Position numbers and translations under genes: made by a program. From NCBI GenBank assembly GCA_027486845.1, contig JAIXOL010000070.1:1-55932 (forward strand): 55,932 nt of DNA, in the 5' to 3' direction. Source of the DNA: Cytophagaceae bacterium. Its GTDB lineage: Bacteria > Bacteroidota > Bacteroidia > Cytophagales > Spirosomataceae. Each line of letters begins with the position of its first letter. Position 1 is the first letter of the stretch. This document shows, one piece after another, positions 49,641 to 55,932 of the stretch. The notes under the pieces are model-generated. The model had not been told where the DNA came from. It did not search any database and was given only the letters and a program-made list of their open reading frames with translations.

Positions 49641-52421
49641 TCAGACTGCTTGGTTTTCCAACTCTTTCACTTTTTTAAAATCCCTAATTTGACTTTCAAT
49701 TAATGATCTAATTTTTTCAATATCTTTTGTTGCAAATATCTTTCTAAGACTAATACAATCAATTTCATTGTTTTTGATAGCGTCTTCAATCATCAATTCT
49801 AACTTGGTTAAGCCTACCATTTTGAAGGCAGGCTTAATGGCGTGAAGTTGTTTTTTTATGTCTTCTATTGGAATGTTATTTTTATTTTGGATGAATAATT
49901 CAAACTCGTTTAAATATATTGTGTGAAAAAGTTCAAACACATCAATTGCATAGTCTAAATCATTTTTATAAAATAGTGTTAAAAAATCGGTGTCTAGTTC
50001 GCTCCTAAAATATAATAATTGTTTGGTTACTTTGTTTTGCTTACCTGTCTCGAAACATGTTGATATTTTATCATAAAGTTCATCAATTGTAAATGGTTTT
50101 TTAATAATATCATTCATGCCATGCTTTAATATTTCAGATTCTATACCGGGAAACACAACTGCGGTCATTGCCAGAATAAAGAAAGACCGATTTTGAAAAG
50201 TCGTTCGGAGTTTTATTGATGATTCAAAACCATCCATACCCGGGAGCTGTATATCCATCATTATACAGTCGAAATGCGTATTCGAAAACTTTTTAATAGC
50301 TTCTTCTCCCGAACTAGCTATTTCATAATAAACCGCCCATTTGCGGAAAAGTCTTTTTAGGTATTCTTGATTTAAGATATTGTCTTCAACAATAAGTACT
50401 TTGATTTCATCAAACGATACTTTTTCAGACTTTTTTTGGATTTCGATTTTTTCAAGTATTTCAGGTATTTCTGGGCCTTTCTTATAATCAAGTTCAAATG
50501 TAAAAATAGAACCTATTCCTTCCGAACTGGATACTTGAATTGTACTATTCTGGATGTCAAGTAATGATTTTACTATAGATAAGCCCAAGCCTGTTCCTTG
50601 AGATTTATGCTGTTTGATTGCAGGTAATTGGACGAATTTTTCGAAAATAGCATCCTCGTATTCTTTACTTATACCTATACCTGTATCTTCAATAGTAAAT
50701 CTGATTTTGATTTGATTATTTGTTTCAATAATTTTCTCAACAATTAATTTAACTGAACCTACATCCGTGAATTTTTCAGCGTTTGATAATAAATTTACAA
50801 TAATTTGCTGAAGAAATAGGGGGTCTCCTATTAAATAAGTATGAAGTTGAAGTTTCCAATCAAATTTAAAGATGATATTTTTTTTAGATAAGCTATATTC
50901 AAAACTGCGTGTAATTTCAGTAAGTATTTTCTTCAAATCGAATGACTGAGTTTGCACAATTACATGACCTGTTTCTATTTTTGAAATATCCAATATATCG
51001 GAAATCAACTTTTGTAAAAACTTAGTTGATGTTTCCATTATTTCTACATAATCAATTTGTTCATGGTTAAGTTGAGTTAGTTTTAGCAAATCGCTCATCC
51101 CTAATATGGCATTGATTGGAGTTTTAAGTTCATGGGTAATACTGGCTAAAAACAGCTTTTCACTTTCATTTACTTTATTGGCAATTTCGTTTGCTTGTTT
51201 AAGATCGAGTTCGAGTTGTTTTCGTTTGGTAATATCATAATGAATGCCGATTGAACCAATCAAATTATTATTCTGATCATAAAATGGGGTTCCACTAACC
51301 AAAAGCCATGCGGTTGTTCCATCCTTTTTGACTAAAGGAACTTCATAAGTACTGCTTATGCCTTGTTCTCTTTTGCTAAGATTAATTTTAACAATCTGTC
51401 TGTGCTCTGGTTTTAGGAAAATTTCGTTTGCTTTTTTTCCAATTATCTCCTCCTTGGTATATCCTGTTAATTGGCAAAAATGACTGTAAACATTGGTTAC
51501 GGTATCAGTATTGTCAACTTCTAAAATACCGAGTTGCATATTTTCAATTATTTTTCTGTATTTTTCTTCACTTTCTTTAACTTTTTCATTAAAGTTAAAG
51601 CTATTTGTTAAATCTTTATAATGCCAAAAATGACTATATTCTCCATTTGGATTAAGAATCGTTTCATAATCTCTTTCAATGGTTTTGCCATTTTTCATTT
51701 TTAAGACTTCATTTCTTACATTAATTTTTTGACTGATTTTTTGATCTATATTTTCTGAAAATATACTAGGATTAACAAATGAATCTTTCAGGCCGTCCAT
51801 AAATATCCTACTGTCTTTTCCATTGAATGATGAAGGCTCGTCATTCATATCAAAACACATCAAAAATGCTTTATTCAAAAATAGTATTCGACGATTAGAG
51901 TCTTCCACAAATACACCATTACTACTATTTTGAATGATATTAAACCAGATGTTTGATTGATTAGTACGATAAAAGTTATTAGATGGGCTATCAATGCCCT
52001 TCATTCTTACCGTAATAATTAATTCGTTTTGAATTTTATTTATCCTTAAAATAAGTCTAACCCAACTAAAAAATCCGCTTTTTTCTTTGATTGGGAATTC
52101 AATGTATGGACATGTCCAGTTGTCTTTATTGATTGCATCATCAAATATTTGTTTGAAATAGGCAGTGTAATTTTGTAGGATAAAATGTTTAAATGAGATT
52201 AGTTCGTTTGAGCAAAAAAAATGTTGGCAAGTCTCTTCTACAAATTTTAAGTTTTGATTAGTATCAACGATTAAAATTAGGTCATCTACATTTTCAGATA
52301 ACATTTTGTAATATTCCAAAAATTTTTTCTTTTGAGAAGTCTTATAACCAAGGTTTTTTAGTTCACTTAGGTTATTCAAAATATTATTAGTGGCAATTTT
52401 AAGTTTTAAGAATGCTCTCAT
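49641..52421 (-). CDS. Hybrid sensor histidine kinase (PAS, HisKA, HATPase, REC, HPt), copy 2
   Basis: A 926-residue cytoplasmic hybrid kinase paralogous to the one at 42276. It has N-terminal PAS-like regions (a well-preserved PAS at about 285-400: EKYRKIIENMQLGILEVDN, with a PAC motif IGIHYDITKR), HisKA with His430 in LFLASITHELKTPINAIL, HATPase (NLLSNAEKF, DTGIGIS, GTGLGLSIVK), a receiver with Asp723 in CIMMDIQLPGMDG, and HPt with His860 in KKQLHAIKPAFKMVGL. It lacks transmembrane segments and so senses cytoplasmic cues. No LytTR site is obvious upstream, unlike copy 1. It may feed phosphate to the LytTR response regulator at 46620. Confidence 0.92.
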   Translation of the reverse strand: MRAFLKLKIATNNILNNLSELKNLGYKTSQKKKFLEYYKMLSENVDDLILIVDTNQNLKFVEETCQHFFCSNELISFKHFILQNYTAYFKQIFDDAINKDNWTCPYIEFPIKEKSGFFSWVRLILRINKIQNELIITVRMKGIDSPSNNFYRTNQSNIWFNIIQNSSNGVFVEDSNRRILFLNKAFLMCFDMNDEPSSFNGKDSRIFMDGLKDSFVNPSIFSENIDQKISQKINVRNEVLKMKNGKTIERDYETILNPNGEYSHFWHYKDLTNSFNFNEKVKESEEKYRKIIENMQLGILEVDNTDTVTNVYSHFCQLTGYTKEEIIGKKANEIFLKPEHRQIVKINLSKREQGISSTYEVPLVKKDGTTAWLLVSGTPFYDQNNNLIGSIGIHYDITKRKQLELDLKQANEIANKVNESEKLFLASITHELKTPINAILGMSDLLKLTQLNHEQIDYVEIMETSTKFLQKLISDILDISKIETGHVIVQTQSFDLKKILTEITRSFEYSLSKKNIIFKFDWKLQLHTYLIGDPLFLQQIIVNLLSNAEKFTDVGSVKLIVEKIIETNNQIKIRFTIEDTGIGISKEYEDAIFEKFVQLPAIKQHKSQGTGLGLSIVKSLLDIQNSTIQVSSSEGIGSIFTFELDYKKGPEIPEILEKIEIQKKSEKVSFDEIKVLIVEDNILNQEYLKRLFRKWAVYYEIASSGEEAIKKFSNTHFDCIMMDIQLPGMDGFESSIKLRTTFQNRSFFILAMTAVVFPGIESEILKHGMNDIIKKPFTIDELYDKISTCFETGKQNKVTKQLLYFRSELDTDFLTLFYKNDLDYAIDVFELFHTIYLNEFELFIQNKNNIPIEDIKKQLHAIKPAFKMVGLTKLELMIEDAIKNNEIDCISLRKIFATKDIEKIRSLIESQIRDFKKVKELENQAV

Positions 52422-53213
52422 GATTAGATTACAGTTAGCCTACCTGTGTTTGGAATATATTTCTTAAATTTAAATTACTTACTTCTATTACGCAAGCAAG
52501 CAAGATTTATTTGTAACTAATATTTGCCCTTGAAATTTACAAAAAACTGACGATTTTACCAAAAAGCAAATAAATTCAAGGAATTTATATCTGAATTTGA
52601 CTTTAATAGTGATTATTTGATAATAAAATTCAAGCAATATCCAATGACGCTCATTCGTAGACTTTCGCAAAATATTGATTCCAAGACTTTTGAATTACGT
52701 TTAGCCAAGAACGTCAGTTTATGATGAATGTAAGTGGCGTTTGGGTTTTAAATTTATACAAAAACTCCAAATAAATGTTGTGAATTCTTACCAAAATAAC
52801 AAATATTTTACTGTTTAGCGATTATTGATGTCTGTTCACAGATTTTTTTTTAAAAATGACCAAGTTGAATAGAATTTTGTGGTACAATATTTTTATAGAT
52901 GTTCACATTAAAAATTAATTAAAATTCACTCTTCTTTTTATATTTATTTTCCGCTAAACATATTATGAAAGTATGTTTTATTGACAAACAGTCTTCATAA
53001 TATTATAGGGGAGTTTGGTTTGATGAAGTATTTGTGAAAGAAATATATGTGCCTAACCATATAAATTTGATTAAAGATTCGAAATCAAAATTTTTCTCCA
53101 AAATTATTGGAGTTACAAGTGTTAAAGAGGTTTACTATGAGAAGCACAAAGTTTAGTCTATTTAAATATAACCAAATAAGTCAAAATTTAATTCTGTTGT
53201 AAATTTTCAAGAA
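52422..53213. other. Intergenic region before the stand-alone LytTR gene
   Basis: About 790 bp without a credible gene. It carries the LytTR site at 52813-52847 and a palindrome (TATTATGAA at 52971-52979 against TTCATAATA at 52994-53002). A fragment reading MKVCFIDKQSS at about 52974 and a short open stretch after it could be remnants of a broken regulator gene, but this cannot be supported. Confidence 0.4.
52813..52847 (+). promoter_or_regulatory. LytTR-type direct repeat before the stand-alone LytTR gene
   Basis: Half-sites GTTTAGCGATTATT and GTTCACAGATTTTT, period 21 bp, 366 bp before the start codon. The spacer GATGTCT resembles GTGTCT at 53811. Confidence 0.75.
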
Positions 53214-53528
53214 TTGAAACTCAAAAATTATCCCCTTATAGAGGACATTATATATTTAAAGGCAGATTCCAATTATACCCTTTTTTATTTACAAAATGGG
53301 CAGGTGTTTATTTCTTCCAAAACCCTCAAACAAACGCATTTGGAGCATCGATTTAGTTTGTTTTTGCGTGTGCACAAATCATATTTATTAAATCCTGATT
53401 TTATAGATAGTATCTCAAAAGATTGTAATAAACTTACCATTATATTAAAAAATGGAACAAAAATTAATGTTTCAAGAAGAAAAGCAATAGCATTGCAGGA
53501 ATACTTAAGCAAGTTCTTTACAGCGTGA
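53214..53528 (+). CDS. Stand-alone LytTR DNA-binding protein
   Basis: A 104-residue protein made almost entirely of a LytTR domain: LIEDIIYLKADSNYTLFYLQ, VFISSKTLKQTHLEHRFSLF, FLRVHKSYLLNPDFIDSISK, INVSRRKAI. The F-x-R-V-H-K-S-x-L-(I/L)-N pattern is the family signature. No receiver is attached. It starts with TTG at 53214; no ATG is available in frame, and the frame is closed by a stop at about 53169. Small single-domain LytTR proteins are common in Cytophagales. With its own LytTR-type site upstream, it is probably autoregulated or under the 46620 regulator. Confidence 0.85.
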   Translation: MKLKNYPLIEDIIYLKADSNYTLFYLQNGQVFISSKTLKQTHLEHRFSLFLRVHKSYLLNPDFIDSISKDCNKLTIILKNGTKINVSRRKAIALQEYLSKFFTA

Positions 53529-54222
53529 ATATGCTGAACTTTACTTTTTATCTATGTGGTTTAACCAGATTAATGCTGCTTTTCATTTGTTCTGCTTTGT
53601 TTACCCTTAACAATTTGAACTTTTAAAAATTAGTTGTTTCAAGTAAAAATGTAATAATCTGCAAAGCTTGTATTTCGTTTTGAATTTTTATTTTATTATT
53701 GACATAATTGTCTATGAATAACAAGGAATCTTGAAATTTTAATTAAAAACATAAGATAAATAGCATTAAATTTCACAAAACTGATGCTTTTTTTTAAACT
53801 TATAAAAACCGTTTAACGACTATTCGTGTCTGTTCGCAGATTTTATTTTTAATTAAAATTTAATTAAAGTTACTTTAAATAATATAATAATGGCTGTTTT
53901 ATTAAGTGAAAATACTCAAACTCCTGTACTTTAAAAATTGTTTTTTTAATCAAGACTACAGCCGAATTTTCTTTTTTCATGTTATTTGTAAATATTTAAA
54001 TTAGTTGAACTCTCAGTTTTTGTCTTCATTAAAACTAATTGATAGAAATAACATTTCCATCATTTTATTGCAAATTCAGACTAAGCATTATGAGATTTGA
54101 ATGCAAAAGTATTACTTCTAAAAGTCTGGAATGTCAACATTTAAGTTCTATAATTAATTATCAACCACTCACTTTTATTTAAAACATAGGAAATATTTTA
54201 CTATCATTATTTATTTTTATTT
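53529..54222. other. Leader region of the large surface-protein gene
   Basis: About 690 bp, very AT-rich and without a gene. The only clear element is the LytTR-type repeat at 53811-53845. The distance to the start codon (378 bp) is almost the same as for the stand-alone LytTR gene (366 bp), so both probably have long 5' leaders. Confidence 0.5.
53811..53845 (+). promoter_or_regulatory. LytTR-type direct repeat before the large surface-protein gene
   Basis: Half-sites GTTTAACGACTATT and GTTCGCAGATTTTA, period 21 bp, 378 bp before the start codon; the preceding CC makes the first half ACCGTTTAA, close to the published LytTR 9-mer. Confidence 0.75.
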
Positions 54223-55932
54223 ATGATTTACAATTACTTTTTTAACAAACAAAAAGTTGGTTTAGAAGAAAGGCCTCTTCTTTTTAATAGACATAATAAT
54301 CTTTATTTAAGAGCTATTACAAAGAATTGTTTCTTGATTTTACCATTTATTGCATCCTTTATTAGGTTAGTGTACCCGATTTTATTGGTTACTACTATCA
54401 TGCAATCTATTTCATTTAGCAGTTTTTCAAAAGATTTTACTCCAAAAAAAGAGGAGGGTATTTCTGAGAAAGGAAGATTTGAAATCGAGAATCTTTCAGT
54501 AAATAGTAAGCAACTGACACTTGCATTACAATCTATAAAAGAGACCGAACAACTTTTGAATGATTATTCAAAGGCGAATCATAATATTGATGTAAACATT
54601 CTTGATAAAATCAATATAACTTTTTTGTCTGATATTCAAATGAAAGGAGCGATGGGTGCCTTTTCAGCAGAAGGAACAACCCAAAAGCCAACTATTTACT
54701 TAAATACTGACTGGTTAAATACAGGTATTAGTTCTTTTGATGTAACTAAAGTTTTGATTGAAGAATATGGTCATTATTTAGATTCTAAATATTCTTCGTC
54801 GGATAGAGTGGGTGATGAGGGTGAATTGTTTGCCAATATAGTTTTAGGAAATAAAATATCGACATCAGACTTGATGCGTATTATGATTGAAAACGACCAT
54901 AATTCTATTGACGATAATGGCAAGATAGTAGCTGTTGAGCAGGCTACGGTTTACTTTAATACTGTTTATAAAGGAACTGGCTCAAGCTATGGCATAAATA
55001 CAAATTCAATTTCTAATATCCAACCATTTGTGGGTTCAGGTTTTAGATTTATCTCTGCGGATCCAGCGGCTACTAGTTTTAGTGGAAATAATATAGCTGG
55101 TAATTTTGTGTATTCTGATATTAATAGTGTGCAACAGACCATTCCTGGTATTATTTCTAGACAATCTAAGACTGGTAATGATGTAGATGCATTTATTTTT
55201 TATCCTGTTACAACTTTAGGAGGTACAAATACTACAGGAGATGCTTACGTTTTGGTAGTGCCAATTAGGGAATCTTCTATTACTGCTTCAAGTAACGTTG
55301 CCACTTCATCTGATAATGTTGATAGGAACCTTAATTTAGAGCTTGCTAGACAGTCTTCCCCTTCAATTACTTCGAATGGAACTTTAAGCCCATTTTCAAC
55401 GTGTGCTGGCATTGCATCGAATTCTCAGACTTTTACTATTTCTGGTACTGGCTTGACTGCCAATATTGTTTTAACCGCACCTACAGGTTATGAATTATCA
55501 TTAGGTGGGACTATATATTCTAGTCCTACTCTTTCCATTAGTCAAGTGGGAGGTGTAGTTACCTCTACAACAGTTTATGTGAGGTTAAAAAGCAATGCTA
55601 CGAATGGTGCTTCGGGTAATGTTTCTGCCACCTCAACTGGAGCCACAACTATTAATGTTGCAACTGGCACGGGAGTGGTTACTGCAATACCGAGTGCACC
55701 AAGTGGAGCAGGCAGTAATTGTGGAACCGGAACAGTGAGCATGACAGCGAGTGGCTGTGCAGGTACAGTTTCGTGGTATGGCTCCTTGACAGGCGGAAGT
55801 GCTTTGAGTACAGGCAATAACTTTACAACACCAAGCATCAGTACTACCACTACGTATTATATAGATTGTACAGTAAGTGGTTGTACGAGTTCGAGTAGAA
55901 GTAGTGCATTGGCGACTATCACAACTATTCCA
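54223..55932 (+). CDS. Large Ig-repeat surface protein, 5' part (runs off the window)
   Basis: The frame is open from ATG 54223 to the window end: at least 570 residues, truncated at the 3' side. The N-terminus is long, with a hydrophobic segment (about residues 35-62, FLILPFIASFIRLVYPILLV) that could be an extended signal peptide. Next comes a zincin-like motif region: VLIEEYGHYLDSKYSSSD, then VGDEGELFANIVLG. The first metal His of HExxH is replaced by Glu, so catalysis is doubtful. From about residue 385 the sequence is Thr/Ser/Gly-rich with Ig-like repeats (FTISGTGLTANIVLTAPTGYEL; YYIDCTVSGCTSSSRSSALATI) typical of T9SS-exported gliding or adhesion proteins in Bacteroidota. Whether a sorting domain follows cannot be seen. 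A LytTR site lies upstream. Confidence 0.85.
   Translation, partial: MIYNYFFNKQKVGLEERPLLFNRHNNLYLRAITKNCFLILPFIASFIRLVYPILLVTTIMQSISFSSFSKDFTPKKEEGISEKGRFEIENLSVNSKQLTLALQSIKETEQLLNDYSKANHNIDVNILDKINITFLSDIQMKGAMGAFSAEGTTQKPTIYLNTDWLNTGISSFDVTKVLIEEYGHYLDSKYSSSDRVGDEGELFANIVLGNKISTSDLMRIMIENDHNSIDDNGKIVAVEQATVYFNTVYKGTGSSYGINTNSISNIQPFVGSGFRFISADPAATSFSGNNIAGNFVYSDINSVQQTIPGIISRQSKTGNDVDAFIFYPVTTLGGTNTTGDAYVLVVPIRESSITASSNVATSSDNVDRNLNLELARQSSPSITSNGTLSPFSTCAGIASNSQTFTISGTGLTANIVLTAPTGYELSLGGTIYSSPTLSISQVGGVVTSTTVYVRLKSNATNGASGNVSATSTGATTINVATGTGVVTAIPSAPSGAGSNCGTGTVSMTASGCAGTVSWYGSLTGGSALSTGNNFTTPSISTTTTYYIDCTVSGCTSSSRSSALATITTIP

Noticed and set aside
52974-53202. Broken response-regulator gene (MKVCFIDKQSS and following open stretches)
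   Set aside because: The fragments are too short and show no receiver motifs; they are compatible with chance in AT-rich DNA.
55575-55850. 91-codon minus-strand frame rich in Val/Pro
   Set aside because: It is the shadow of the Thr/Ser/Gly-rich surface-protein gene on the plus strand.

Overview
The window is an AT-rich chromosomal segment of a Bacteroidota bacterium, most likely of the Cytophagales (relatives such as Emticicia, Arcicella or Flectobacillus are plausible, but the genus cannot be fixed by eye). The signs are a Por-type (T9SS) C-terminal sorting domain, Bacteroidota-restricted small families (DUF2256, DUF5522, DUF3109, BatD), a TAnnTTTG-type promoter box before rpmB, A-rich leaders instead of Shine-Dalgarno sequences, and signal peptides ending in A-Q. 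No tRNA, rRNA, CRISPR array or transposase was found.

Region 1 (about 0.4-33.2 kb) is ordinary chromosome. It holds an M14 zinc carboxypeptidase, hypoxanthine phosphoribosyltransferase, a TPR protein, a T9SS-exported metallophosphoesterase, an Lrp/AsnC regulator, a small cluster (TIGR03643/DUF2805, DUF2256, an alkyltransferase-like protein whose reactive Cys is Ala), a LysM lytic transglycosylase, an O-methyltransferase, chorismate synthase (with an 18-A homopolymer in the coding strand), a BatD-like protein, and an ECF sigma factor with a membrane anti-sigma candidate. Further on are rpmB, purine nucleoside phosphorylase, an RlmI-like methyltransferase, dnaA, an orphan methylmalonyl-CoA mutase small subunit, glycerate kinase, and the F0/delta half of the ATP synthase operon (atpZ, atpI-like, atpB, atpE, atpF, atpH). 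That operon ends at a strong terminator without atpA or atpG. Two short genes (8918-9067 and 20004-20174) are easy to miss.

Region 2 (about 33.4-55.9 kb) is an accessory block. On the minus strand, in transcription order, lie two nearly identical secreted beta-rich pilin-like proteins, a secreted Ig-fold chaperone-like protein, a 1015-residue protein with the layout of a fimbrial usher (Ig-like N-terminus, outer-membrane barrel, two beta-sandwich C-terminal domains, Lys/Asn-rich tail), two small secreted subunit-like proteins, and a LytTR regulator with a novel N-terminus. I read this as a candidate chaperone/usher-like surface-fibre system; it matches no system I recognise.

Around it are two paralogous hybrid sensor kinases (PAS, HisKA, HATPase, REC, HPt), a receiver-LytTR response regulator, a membrane-bound AraC-type regulator, an AP2-domain protein with a degenerate HNH part, a stand-alone LytTR domain, and the start of a very large Ig-repeat surface protein that runs off the window.

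The features are tied together by a repeated regulatory element: two 14-bp direct half-sites (consensus RTTYRNCGATTATT) with a 21-bp period, the geometry expected for LytTR proteins. Copies lie upstream of both pilin-like genes, the first sensor kinase, the LytTR response regulator, the AP2 gene, the stand-alone LytTR gene and the large surface protein. Two further copies face intrinsic terminators with no gene between, which suggests small RNAs. The block therefore looks like a self-contained LytTR regulon controlling surface structures.
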